From the NCBI GenBank assembly GCA_014281115.1, contig JACONQ010000010.1, positions 930,001 to 994,000 on the forward strand: DNA of 64,000 nt, given 5' to 3'. The stretch comes from Laburnicola sp. R22_1 (Eukaryota > Ascomycota > Dothideomycetes > Pleosporales > Didymosphaeriaceae). Of the stretch, positions 34,511 through 46,522 are shown piece by piece (the first letter of the stretch is position 1; each line of letters opens with the position of its first letter). Both the position numbers and the translations under genes were made by a program. The notes below the pieces were generated by a model. The model worked only from the letters and a program-made list of their open reading frames with translations. It had not been told where the DNA came from and made no database searches.

Positions 34511-35984
34511 GATTCTGTGTTCCGGGTGGCGGGGTAGCCAACGAAGCCAACAAGGTGCTTAGATGCGGGGGGTAGGTGTCACGGAGCTAGGAAACTGCCT
34601 CAATCTGACGCTATCCTTCTCGAAGCTCTATTATTTAAGTTCAGTAGCAATATTCGCAAGGAATTGACTTGTTGGTATTTACATAGTATCATTCATGCGT
34701 TATCCCCTCTGTAGCAATGATGCCGTGGTCAGGTTTATGGCAGGCAATTGAACGGCGGCGATGGGCGGGTACGGGTCCAGCGTCTGGTAGATACCGCTGA
34801 CTACCCGTGGACCTAAAATCACGATTGTTTCTCGAGAGATCTCGAGAGCAGTCTTGGAACCTTCACAAGCTTTGGTGTATGCACGCGCGGTGAGGAACAT
34901 TGACGTTTCGTGGGCCGGGCTTCGCCTTGCCATGTGACACTGCGTGTCAAAGCTCGCCGCTAAGCCGGGAAGAGTTAGACTGTACTCCAACCGTTGCCAA
35001 CACTGCCAACACTGCCAACACGAACCCTGGCCTCTTACAACACATCGAAGCGTATGTTCCGCTCCAGCTTACAGTAAGAGACGATTCTCTCCGATGTGGC
35101 GCGGGTTTTCTACTTTAGATAGCAACCCCAAAGCGTTCGATGCGTTCAACCCAACGCCACAAGGCTGATTCTGATCTTCGGCTCCAATATCGGCTCCTAA
35201 ATTACTTCTCATTTGTTGAATCTTCGATGGCTATTTATTTGCGGTTCCACTTCACTCCTAAGTTCTTCGTTCGACAAAACCATCCCTCTCAAAAATCTAT
35301 CTCGAAGAACATATGTTTCTTCTAGAACCATCTATCGTTTGTCCTGGCTAGGTAATTATGGTGCCGTTGAAAGATGTCAGCAATTAAGCGTGTATTTAGG
35401 CAGAACCCAAGAAGATCTACCACTAGTTTCCGCCCTCTCCCCACATCGTGGGGCGAATGTACACAGACCCAGCCATCTTGCACTTTGATATACTCGGCTT
35501 CTAGCAAGAGCATTACAGAACAACAACCAAATGAAAGCGGCCATGTTATTCTTTGTACAATTGTTTCAGACTTCCTAGGTAGCATAACCGATCAGCAACT
35601 ATGGACTCCCGATGACCGGCAATAACAGACCACATCTGGCAAGGGTATGCTCGCCCCATCACGGCTTTTGCACCAGTAAGCGCATTTCCGCCTTTTACCC
35701 GCACAAACTACATGCTCTCTGGCATAAGGAGCCAGTCACATTGTGAGATGTTGGGCCCTTTGGCCCGCGCACGTCCGCTCGTGTTGCATATTAGCCGTAA
35801 CGATCACCTGCGGGAAAGGATCGTACCTTCTAGCTATGGTCAAGCTCTCGAACAGGGTATATGTAGAACAGCTTCGCTCGTGCAGTAGCTCTCAGCTTTT
35901 TGAGCAGTGCTTTGCAGCCTTTGTGACTCAACGTAGATTCCAGGTCACCGTCAGAATCGTGAAAGAGTAGGCTTGCTAGACGAA
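34511..35984. other. Divergent intergenic region, 1.5 kb
   Basis: Lies between the starts of the superoxide dismutase and sugar transporter genes, so it contains both promoters. A 9-base repeat (ccaacactg, three copies) occurs near 34995-35024. No gene supported. Confidence 0.5.
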
Positions 35985-38095
35985 ATGGCGCCTGTTGGAG
36001 GTGGTCACGGATTGGAGGCAGCCGCTTTGGCTCGCCGCAAAGCTCTGAATACCAAGGCGGGGTCGCTGGCTCTTCTGAAGAACTTGAAGGTGTTTGGCAT
36101 CGCGTGTTTTGCTTGCTTGGGCGGCCTGCTTTATGGGTACAACCAGGGTGTTTTCTCTGGTGTTTTGGTCATGACTTCGTTCAAAGAGCGTAAGCTTGCG
36201 CATACATTTCTGGAAGTAAACATGTCGCTAATCTTGATTTCACAGACATGGGAGATTACATTGAGAACCAAGAGACACTGGAGTACAACTCGTCGAAACA
36301 GGGTTGGCTTGTCGCTATTCTCGAACTGGGCGCATGGCTGGGAACTATGTACTCTGGCTTCCTCGCCGAGATTTTGTCCCGGAAGTACGCGATTCTGGTC
36401 AACGTTGCTGTCTTCATTGTCGGTGTTGTCATTCAGACGACTTCAATGGCTGCAGGACATGACTCCATTCTCGCTGGTCGTTTTATTACTGGTAAGTGAC
36501 CCAAATGGCAGCAAGCATAAAGCAGTGTTGACAGCTCCAGGTATGGGAGTCGGTTCCCTCTCTATGATCGTTCCCATGTACAACGCCGAGATTGGTAAGT
36601 ATTGGATTCGTCTTCGAACAAATGCTTGCTAACTATCCAATTGCCCCTCCCGAGGTCCGTGGTGCACTGGTCGGTCTCCAACAACTTTCCATCACTCTCG
36701 GCATCATGATTAGCTTCTGGATCGACTACGGCACGAACTTCATCGGCGGAACCGGTCGAGGCCAAAAGGAAGCCGCCTGGCTCCTTCCGCTCTCCCTACA
36801 GCTCGTCCCCGCACTCCTTCTCGGCGTCGGCATGATCTTCATGCCTTTCTCCCCTCGCTGGCTTGCCCACCATGATCGCGAACCCGAAGCCCGTCGCGTG
36901 CTGGCTCGCCTCCGCAACCTGCCCGAAGACAACGAACTCATAGAGCTCGAGTTCGCCGAGATAAAAGCGCAATCGCTCTTCGAGAAGAAGAGCTTGCAAG
37001 AGAACTTTCCGCATCTGCAGGGCGGAGGCATGTGGAACACGGTAAAACTGCAGTTCGTGGCTATCGGAAGCTTATTCAAGTCGAAGCCCATGTTCAAGAG
37101 GGTGATTGTGGCGACGGTTACCATGTTCTTCCAGCAGTGGACGGGTATCAACGCGGTGTTATACTATGCGCCGGTTATCTTTGACAAGTTGGGACTGAGC
37201 GACAACTCTGTGAGTTTGTTGGCGACTGGAGTGGTCGGCATCGTGATGTAAGTAACGCTCAAGTTTCACCCTACAACGCTAACCCGGTGCCTCAACCCTC
37301 AGGTTCATCGCCACGATCCCAGCAGTCATGTGGATCGATCGATGGGGTCGAAAACCCACCCTGATAATCGGTGCCATCGGCATGGGCATCTGCCACATCA
37401 TAATCGTAAGTCCCACCAAAAGTACCTAGCAGCTTAGAACCACCACTCACCCACGCAGGCTATCATCACCGCAAGATTCCAAGACGACTGGGAACACCAC
37501 CAGTCCGCCGGCTGGGCCGCCGTAGCCATGGTATGGCTCTTCGTCATCCACTTCGGATACTCCTGGGGACCCTGCGCGTGGATCGTCATCTCCGAGATAT
37601 GGCCCATGTCGAACCGCCCCTACGGCATCGCTCTCGGCGCTTCGTCAAACTGGTATGTCGCCTCGGCTTCGACTCTAGCTATCCACCGTATATTGACTCC
37701 TGCACCCTAGGATGAACAACTTCATCGTCGGCCAAGTGACGCCCGACATGCTCGAGCACATGACCTACGGCACGTACATTTTCTTCGGCCTTTTGACTTT
37801 CGGCGGCGCGCTGTTTATATGGCTCGTTGCGCCCGAGACCAAGGGCCTCTCGCTCGAGGAAATGGATATCTTGTTTGGTTCGGTTGGTGTTGCTGCGCGC
37901 GAGAATGAGAGGTGGAATGAAGTGCATGCTGAAGTGGGTTTGTTGGAGTTGTTGACTAGACTGGGCGTTGCTGGGACACCTGGTGAGGAACATTCGCCGA
38001 GCTATGAGAAGATGCAGACGGGTCATATGATGGGGGATGAGAAGGCGCTTGCTGCGGAGACTGAGACGAAGGAAACGAAGGTGGAGACGGCATAG
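35985..38095 (+). CDS. MFS sugar transporter
   Basis: Seven exons: 35985-36189, 36246-36491, 36541-36594, 36644-37247, 37303-37405, 37459-37652 and 37711-38095, about 596 residues. Family motifs are all present: GGLLYGYNQGVFSG in helix 1, VRGALVGLQQL after helix 4, FMPFSPRWL at the end of helix 6, QQWTGINAVLYYAP in helix 7, DRWGRK after helix 8, and PETKGLSLEEMD after helix 12. It imports hexose or another monosaccharide by proton symport; the substrate is not visible. One oddity: the third intron (36595-36643) has a perfect donor and a gctaac branch site but would have to end in TTG, since no AG gives the conserved NAEI-APPEVRG join. The alternative AG at 36653-36654 causes an early stop. 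Confidence 0.88.
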
Positions 38096-38307
38096 GCGGA
38101 TAATGCGTGAGAAGTGGGGTTTGGTGGCGTGTTTGTCGGTGTGGTTGGAAGGGGCGTAGATGTGCTTGTGTGGGGGTGTTGTATGGCTTTCATTCCGTAA
38201 TCTGATGTCGCCAAGGGCTTGCTTGCTGCCAAGCAGTTATAATACAAAAAGGCTCTACCTCTATGATACAAATACCCCTCGATCCATTCATCTTACATAG
38301 CTGATGC

Positions 38308-39615
38308 TTACTTCGCTGTAGGCCTCGCTGTCTGTCTCTTAACCACCGGCCTCGGAAGCTCCTCAGGTTCCCTGACTGGCTTCCTTAACCCAATACCAAC
38401 ACGCCCTTTCTTTGCCGTCTTTTTCCCATCCTTAATCATCTGCTCCTCTACTGTCCGCTCTTGAATGCCCTTCGCCACCTCCTCCCACACGCCCGGCACC
38501 CCCGTCCTCATCGTGTACACCCTCCCCTCTTTAACATAGAACTTGAACCGCGGCTCAGTCACCACCTCCCAGAGCCTGCTCCACAGCCCCTTCTCTTGCT
38601 GTCGCTTTTTCCAGGCGTTGGATTTGGGCAGCTCGATGTTGGCGAAGCGGAATTTACGCGCGGGGAGCGCGCGCAGTTCATCCACGAACGTCGTCGTGTG
38701 CTTGGGCATGGGAAAGATGCGAAGCGTTTGGAAGGTGACTTTTGTGGTGGACGGCAGGTTCCGGACGAAGGCGCGGAGGGCGGTGAGGGAATGTCTGGCT
38801 GCAGGGGGAACGGGGTGGAGAGTGACCTGTCGGACGTAGGGGGCGGTTACGAAAGAGAGGATGGCGGAAGGGATGGCCGATAGGACGGTCACTACAGATA
38901 GATGTAAGCAGTTGACGAGTAATTACAGGAGGAAATATGCAGATTGAAACTAGAGCTTCAAAGCAACATATTAGGGCATGGGCGCGAGCCAATGCATAGG
39001 TGCAGGTGCAGGTGCTCGTGGACAGGAGACTACTGCTATACTGAACCCGTTCTGAAATATACGACGGGAAGAAAAAGAGAGACCTCTTAGAGGCTTCTTA
39101 TGTATGGCTAAAATGCATGTTTGGAGCATATTATGTTCAGGATTGGGGCGCCCGGTAGAATGAAACACGTGACGTACCAACAGCAGCCTGCAGCACTCTG
39201 ACGGTCTTGTCGGGCTGATTCTTGTTGTGGTATAGCATAGGGGTGAGAAATACGCAGCAAGTTCCGAACTGAAGCAGCGCTATGGCTTTCCAGGTGCTCA
39301 CGAAACTTGTGCGTGTTGGGCCTGCATCGTAGATGACAATGTTTCCAGGGTATTCTATCTTCGGTCAGTCTCCACGGTGCAAGTGAGACAAGGACTCTCA
39401 CTTTTTTCCTTCACGTTCTTTGCTGCCGTGGCTAGTGTGCGTCGAGATGGCTGTGTGGTTTTGCGCAAGACTGACGATGCAGAGGAAAAGCCACTATAGC
39501 GGCAACTCTGGCAGACGAATTGAGCGCTCCGCGGTCGGCGGCCAACCTGGTTGCATTGTGCCCATTGCCGCGATGCTCGGAAAGCTCGGGCAAAGGTATG
39601 AAGTCGTGGATGCAT
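38308..39615 (-). CDS. Mitochondrial two-span membrane protein, TMEM70-like
   Basis: Minus-strand exons 39615-39402, 39354-39178 and 38891-38308 give about 324 residues. The N-terminus is Arg-rich (MHPRLHTFARAFRASRQW), consistent with mitochondrial import. After YPGNIVIYDAGPTRT come two hydrophobic spans (about residues 90-112 and 130-155). A matrix-type domain (KVTFQTLRIFPMPKHTTTFVDEL) and a Lys/Arg-rich tail follow. The arrangement recalls the TMEM70/TMEM186/TMEM223 group, whose members assist assembly of respiratory complexes and ATP synthase. That link is from memory of the fold pattern and is tentative. The last intron, 286 bases, is long for this genome. Its 5' end is divergent from the glutaminyl cyclase gene, 349 bases apart. 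Confidence 0.65.
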
Positions 39616-39964
39616 GTATGTCAATTGATGACCAACAAATGATGGCCAAACAGGAGTGAAGAGAGAGAATCGGCGCGGGCTCGAGTTGCTTTCCCCGGGC
39701 CTTGGCAGCGGCTCCCGATGCGGCGCGACAACAGAGGGCGACGGACATGGATGCTTGTCCGTAGCTGGCAGATGTGGACTTGCCAAAGGCTGGAGTTCTG
39801 CTGCTGTTTTCCTTTCGTTGGTTCGACATCACACGCGTCGTGATGCGCTGTCACGTGTGGTATTCGGCTCGAGGGCTGGCGGGCGCCACCTCCACAGTGG
39901 TCTTGATAGCGGACGACCCAGCACTCGCACTCTGATTGCCACGTTGCAGGACCGGAAGTCCGCC

Positions 39965-41174
39965 ATGGAGCTGTTTGCCGCGTTCCTGGGCCTGTGGTCG
40001 CTGCTCTCCCTGGGGACCGCGTACAGCCCCGTGGGCGACGATACGCTCAAAGGACTCCCCAGTCCGGGCAGCGACTTCGACATCAAGACTGGCGCCCTCC
40101 TCGCGCCCATCCTGCGACCGCGCGTGTCTGGCACCGAAGGCAGCGCGGCCGTCCTGCAGCATTTTGTCGACTTCTTCAAGCAGCAGCTGCCGGAATGGCG
40201 CCTCGAGCTCCACAACTCGTCCTCGGTCACACCCGTCAGCAACGGGGCGCCGGTGCCCTTTGTCAATCTCATAGCGACGCGCGATCCCCCCAACGCCGGC
40301 GTCGGCGACGTGGGACGGCTGGCGCTGGTTGCGCATTACGACAGCAAGCTGGAGCCCGCCGGCTTCATCGGCGCCATTGACAGCGCCGCCCCCTGTGCCA
40401 TGCTGCTGCATGTCGCGCGCACCGTCGACAAAGCCCTCACCCAGAAGTGGGCTTCTGCAGACACAGACGACCTAGAGGAGAAGAAGGGCGTGCAGATATT
40501 GCTGCTAGACGGAGAGGAGGCCTTCAAGTCCTGGACGCGCACGGACAGTCTGTATGGCTCACGGTACCATCACTTGCTTCCGCTGCCGAGACGATGATGC
40601 TGACGTGCGTCCAAGGGCTCTCGCCGAAGAATGGGAGGCTACCTTCCACCCCGCCGCATCCATATTCAAGACCCCCCTCGACTCGATAGACCTCTTCGTT
40701 CTGCTCGATCTCTTAGGCTCCAGGTCACCCAAGGTACCGTCCTTTTATAAAACAACGCACTGGGCGTATAAGAATATGGCCGCCATCGAGCGCCGGCTGC
40801 GGGACCTTGGGCTTTTCAAGTCGTCGCCGAATCACGCTTCCAACGTGGCCAAGCGCGAGAACAAGAAGAAGCGAGCTGAGCCTTACTTCCTGACTGAGGC
40901 TGACAAGGGAGATGGCGGCTTCTACGGCGGCTTCATCGAAGACGATCATCTCCCCTTCTTGGCTCGCGGGGTTGAGGTTCTTCACATGATTCCTTCGCCG
41001 TTTCCACATGTCTGGCACGATATCACCGACGATGGCGAGCACCTGGACATGGACACGGTCGAAGATTGGACGAGGCTTGTCACCGCATTCACAGCCGAGT
41101 GGATGGATCTGGAGGGATTTTTTGACCTTGGGACACACCAAGCGGAGGACGTGACCAGGAAATCGGAATTGTAA
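39965..41174 (+). CDS. Glutaminyl-peptide cyclotransferase (M28 family)
   Basis: Exons 39965-40563 and 40616-41174, about 385 residues. Starts with a signal peptide (MELFAAFLGLWSLLSLGTAYS). The zinc aminopeptidase-like fold is marked by LALVAHYDSK with the Asp ligand, GAIDSAAPCAMLL, LLLDGEEAF with the paired Glu, FVLLDLLG, and LHMIPSPFPHVWH with the His ligand. These are the signatures of animal and fungal secretory glutaminyl cyclases, which turn N-terminal Gln or Glu of secreted peptides into pyroglutamate. The 52-base intron is phase 2 and restores YGSRALAEEW. The gene looks intact, and the family length (about 340-390) fits. Confidence 0.9.
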
Positions 41175-41618
41175 GTACGTATTCTGTACTTTCAACCATA
41201 TACTTCGAGTTGCCCTAATCATGCGCAGCAATATACCCTAAATCTCTTGAAATAAAAATTTATTCCATCCATCTAGTTCCTTCCATCTAGTTCCTTCCAT
41301 CTAGTGTTACACTCCTCTGCCGTGCTTGTACTACCTGAGTGTTTTAGCACATCGAGTCATCGGAAACGCAGAACAAAGGAGTTCACCCGAACGCCAACAG
41401 CTTAGCCTATTGCCAGATGCGTCGAGTCAAAGAAAGATGCGTCGAGATAAAGAAACATGTTCGAAGTCTTCTACCCGCAACACGCACTTTTTACTCTATA
41501 AGCCCAGTTTCTCTAGACATCTACTCACACTGACTTTCATACTGAATTCGTGTCTTGGTAACATCAGCACAGCCCTTGCCCAACAAACCCTTTCCGTTTA
41601 GCTCGCGCTTCGCCCGGC
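41175..41618. other. Intergenic region with a 14-base repeat
   Basis: Between the cyclase stop and the next start. Holds three copies of ccatctagttcctt at 41269-41306 (the last partial). Otherwise ordinary promoter sequence. Confidence 0.55.
41269..41306 (+). repeat. 14-base tandem repeat
   Basis: Copies start at 41269, 41283 and 41297; the first two are identical and the third is cut short. Confidence 0.88.
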
Positions 41619-44600
41619 ATGCCGAAGGGAAAGCCGAAAGCCAAATTCGGGCAGCTTTATCAAGACGAAGAAGAGGATGAAGATGACAGGAGCCAGCGAC
41701 AGGTAAGTGTTCTGGACTACGAGTTCAATGTACCAAATGTTCCAACACACTGTTTGAAAAACATGATCGCAAACCCGCATCCAATTCGATTGCTTCCCTT
41801 CCCAAAAATCCTTTATGGATGCATTCGTTAACTTGTCCCGCCAAAATCAGGCAGCTCCCCAAGCCGCACCGCACAAAAGAGGCGGCACACATCGACTCAA
41901 AGAGGAGCACCGCACCGGCACGCATTGGGATAATATGAATTTGGCAGAACTCAAAGCAGCTGCTATGGATCGTGGAGTTTACAAAAAGGATATGCCCAAA
42001 CATGAATTGATCCGTGCACTCGCAAACAAGGACGACGAAGATGCTATGGACGCCAGGAGAGCGAAACGGGAAGCCGAGCAGAGGAAGGTGGAGTTGGAAG
42101 CGAGGAATAAAAGAGAGGAAGCAGAGAAAGAGAGACGGAGGAAGGAGGAATTAGAAAGAAGAAAAGACAAGGTCGCAAAGAGGCAGCAGGGCGAGGATGT
42201 TAGCAATTCTGAATCCGAATCGGAACGAAAAGCTGCGGCTCAGTTGAATGACAGTGTCGGTGTTGGAAACCTTCTGGATGACGATACCGACAGCAGCGAT
42301 TATACAACAGCCACGAATTCAACACACGCTGCCTATTCCCCAATGTTTTCGACGGACAGGTTGCAAATCGGGGAGTGGTCGTATGCGGATACCCCACTGA
42401 GCGAGCCGCCACCCCCGCCCATCTCTCCCTCTGGTAGAATGAAAAGTGCTGAGGAAATGGCGTGGGAGCCAAAAGAGCTGTTGCCAAAAAGGATACCCTA
42501 CATCAGCCTGAGCGTCATCACTACAGTATCGCACGAAACAATTCAACTTCCCGGGAAAGACTATTCGGAAGATGTGGGTCCGGGTTTCGTACCGCCGCTC
42601 TCGGAGCATCTCAAGAATTGCGCCCGCAATGGTGTCTTGAATGATGCGCTTGCGGGGGCAGTCATTGAGAGTGGCGCCGATTGGGCCACGCGCACACTTG
42701 TCCAATGGTGGAACGGCAAGATGTTTTTCGATCTGGCGCCGAAAAAATTCAAGGCCCAGCTTCAAGACGTGTACAAGAAGTGGAAACAAAGAAAAATTGT
42801 TACTCGCAGGATCCGTAGGAAGGCACTTGCCGCTGGCATCCGCAAGCCAGAGCCCAAGAAACTTATGGAGCAGAGACTCAAAGAGCAACGGCAAAAGCTC
42901 TCGGATGTGTGCGCTGCGTCCAAGTTTCGCCCTAAGATTGCGTATCTCCCGTCCTATCTCGGCTATCCGCTGTTTGATCCTAGGGATGAGGAAGGGAAGA
43001 GCATGGATAATTTGTTCTATATTCGCTTCCCGCACGCGGACGTACCGCACTACTTTTTCTGGGCGGACCCTGAAGAATGGGCGGATCCTCGAACACCGAA
43101 CCCTGAGTGGCTTGAATTAACAGAGCAGCAAGATGTGGATATGCATTCCAACGAAGGAGCTTCCGGGAACGCCAATCGCACTTTCATGAGGCTCAAGAGA
43201 ACGCCTGTTCCACGCAAATTCTTGCCTACAACAACGCCACCAAACACGTCGAGATACAAAGCCGCGCTCTGGCACTTCGAGCGCGAATTGTATCATAAGG
43301 GCTGGGCAAGAACCATGTATGACTGTCGTGAAACATGGACCAAGGAAGGAAAAGGGAATCTATGGAGCTATGTCACCCGCCTGCTTCCTAGGGTCTTTCC
43401 CAGCGGAAGACTCCCTGACACCCCTCCTATTCGACAAAAGCCAGATCTGCCATGTATAGCGGAAAAGTTGGCTCGTGTCGAAGTGATGTCTGACAATCGG
43501 CCTCTGCTACCGATTTTCGGTACGGAGGATTGGACAAGGGATGACGACGCATATTGGGTTACCGTGGAGCAGCGTCAAGACTCTTCAGACGGTGAAGAGG
43601 ATGCAGCAGAAGCTTTGTCTCGCCGGACTAGTGAGGTCTATTCCTGGATGGACACGCCGGGCATGTCGTCGCCTGATACACTATCCACGACGTCCTCGAC
43701 GTTCAGCGGTTCTTCGAGCCGGCGTGCCGTCAAATGGCGAGAATGGGAGAAGCGGTTCATGCAGGCTGTTGAGGCCGATATGGAACAGCAGCTTGTTACA
43801 AAGCTAAGAGGCAAACCCTACAAAGTGGAAGGGAGGCGCAGACGTTCCTCAAGCGTATCTCGAGACCACTGCGGTGTGTGCTTGGAGCAGCTCGGTGATA
43901 CAGAGGCGGACACCTATGAAGCCCACATGAAGATACACAGGAGGGAGATTGGCAAGGCGTGCCCTTTTTGCAATATGCCCTGGACCGGCTTCAATACCGA
44001 GATGAAGGCAGCGCATATCTTCCAGCATGAAGAAGACAACGAGGGCTATGCGTCCGCTCAAGGAAGGAGGCGCTCCACAAGCACATCGTCACCAACGCGC
44101 GTGCTGGCCGCTGTTCCAAAGTTCAAACGTGGAACAAAGCGAAAGCTTGAGGTGAAAGTGCAAACGCCTACAGGGGCGCCACCGCGGCGCATATCGAAAG
44201 TGAAATTCTCACCTGTCACGGTTGAGAAACGTGTCGCGTACAATGGCATCGATGATGAAAAGGCTGTAGACGGACTCGTGAGCTCGATGGCGACCATGAG
44301 CCCGTGGCGTGCAAGCTGGGGAAGACAGGCGCTTCGCAATGCAAACAAAACCCCACGCAAATCGGCACTCAAGGTCGATACCTCAGGTCCACGCAAGCGG
44401 GCTAGGCTTCATCGTCAGACCAGCGAACCCTCCACACTCCACACCGGACCAGAGCCTCCCGTTCGTCGGAGAATCAAATCAACCCACCCTGACGCCACAT
44501 GGGATCTTCAACGCCACCCTTCTAGTGCGTCGGATCGCACCCCAAGCCCCTACCTGCCCCAGGTGAAGCGGTATCCGTTCGGGCATCCGAAAGCCGCCTG

Positions 44601-46416
44601 GGATCCGCGGAAAGCAAGCAATAGTAGCTTGGAGAGTTTGGAGTTCAATAGAACACGGCGGAGACCAAAGACCCAGAAGACTGCCGTCGATGAGACGATC
44701 AATAGCGGAAAGGGGAAGCGGAAGATCGATGCGGCGAACTACGTGGATGCCCCATCCAACACTACATCATACGACGTCACCAGGGTGCCCGAAAAGCGAA
44801 GAAAACCGAAAGCGCCCTCTTCCATACACAACCGACCAGCCAAACGGCCCAAGACGAACAGTTCCGCACTCCAGATCGGCGAAATGCCACAAGCGCTAGA
44901 GAACCTCACACCTATGCGTAATGCCGACCGACGAATCAGTTCGACCATCTCGAACGCGAGTTCAGCCAGCGACCGCAGAAGACGAATCTCCGCCCAAGGG
45001 GGAAACGAATTATACGCCGTGTTTACGCGGCCGAGCGAGAACAGGAAGTCTTACGAATGGACGTCAACGCAAACATCGCGCCTTGCCTCGCTCACCTCCT
45101 CGGCCATCCCACCACGGTCGAAGCGTATACCTCTGTCTAGCCGTCGCTCGTCGGCACCGCCAGCAACAACAGCAACAACATCCCGGTCGTGGGGTATGCC
45201 CCCGCAAGACCCAACCGCTGCTAAGAAGCGCAGAGCTTCGTACACAGAGTTCTTGAATCATAGTAAGACACGATCTGCCCGGGTATCCGCGCCGTACACG
45301 ATGCTGAGCAGTGCCTCACAGGTTTCACCTCAGATGCAGACGCAGACGCAGAAGCGGAAGGCCGACGGCGGAGCTGCTGCTGTTCTTGATCGACGCAGCT
45401 CTGCCATACAATTTCTACAGGATGATTATATTCCTTTTGCTGCGGAAGAGGACGTTGGCGCTTTTAAAGATTTGCGAGAGGATGTCGTGGGGGGGAATCC
45501 GTTTGCGGCGCCGCCTGCGAAGAAGAGGAAGGGGGCGGACAGGGCCAAAGCTACAGGGAGGGGCAAACAAGGTAGTAAGAAGATGGCCGGAGAAGTCGCG
45601 TTTGAAGCACCGAAGACGACCAAAGCGAAACAACTACAAGAACGTCGTCGAACTGCAAAAACAGCGAAGACCACCATCCTCAACGAACCCCCCGTCGAGC
45701 CTCTAGTCCTCGCGTCCGCAAAACGCCCCACACGCTCCAACAACCCTTCAACCCCCCAGCCCATCCCCCCAGCACCACCCTCGAATTCACAACCCCTCCA
45801 CCTCGACCACGACCACAGCCGCAACCGCGGCCGCCGCTCCTCCGCCCCCACACCTTCCCCCTCCCTCCTAAGCGCCGCCTCCACCCGCCGCGCCTCCACC
45901 AGCACAACCGCAACGCACTCCGCGTATTCCCCTGCACAGCTCGGTGCCGCGCTCGCTAAGCGCAAAGCGAGCTACGATGTGCCCTTTTCTGAGGTGGGGC
46001 CTATTGTCCCGCCTAATACGCCGGCTGTTGGGATTTTGGGGAGGGGTGTGTATCGTGGAGAGGATGATGGAGATGATGGGGATGTCAGTGAAATGGCGTT
46101 GGATTTGATGTTGTTGGGGGAGAGGATTGGGGGGGTTGAGAGGGATAGGAGGGGTAGGGTAGATGCGAAGGTTCGAGGGAAAGGGAAGACTAGGGGCAAG
46201 GCGAAGGAGCGTGGAGTCAACGGAACGGGGGGGAAGGACACGAAGGTGATGAATGTGGAAGGAAAGTCTATTGGCGTTCCGGCTGCAAAGTCGAGGAAGA
46301 GAAAGAAGATGTCTGAAGTGGAAGCGCTGGCGGGGACTCGGGGACCGATGGAGAAGAAGCATAGTAAGAAAGTAGGGAAGACGGTAAGTAAGAAGCGGAA
46401 TAGGGCGGCCCCGTAG
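41619..46416 (+). CDS. Large SAP-domain and zinc-finger-like nuclear protein
   Basis: A 28-codon first exon (41619-41702) and a 4566-base second exon (41851-46416) give about 1549 residues. An acidic start (QDEEEDEDD) is followed by a SAP-like motif at about residues 55-90 (NLAELKAAAMDRGV, KHELIRALANK), a DNA-binding helix pair. A charged coiled coil comes next (about 95-150). After a folded-looking central region lies a double zinc-finger-like block near 700-755: CGVCLEQL, HMKIHRRE, ACPFCNMPW, HIFQHE. The long C-terminal half is basic and Ser/Arg/Pro-rich with many KKR clusters. DNA or chromatin binding is inferred from the SAP motif and fingers. I do not recognise a named family. Confidence 0.75.
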
Positions 46417-46522
46417 AAGGAGATGCAAGGTAATTGTTTTGATTTAGTGTTGATTAGAATTATGTTATTACGTTTGTATTTCTACCATGACTCTCTCTCA
46501 AATTGCAATGTAGCTTTGCCTC

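Noticed and set aside
19621..35984. Secondary-metabolite or other functional gene cluster in the central part
   Set aside because: The genes here (F-box, GPI protein, chitinase, SOD, transporter) include no backbone or tailoring enzymes and have mixed roles.
38971..39180. Possible extra exon in the long last intron of the TMEM70-like gene
   Set aside because: Joining exons 2 and 3 directly keeps the phase and continues the hydrophobic segment; the extra frame adds no conserved-looking sequence.
39656..39964. Upstream extension of the glutaminyl cyclase frame
   Set aside because: The ATG at 39965 begins a clear signal peptide; the extension would bury it and overlaps the divergent gene's leader.
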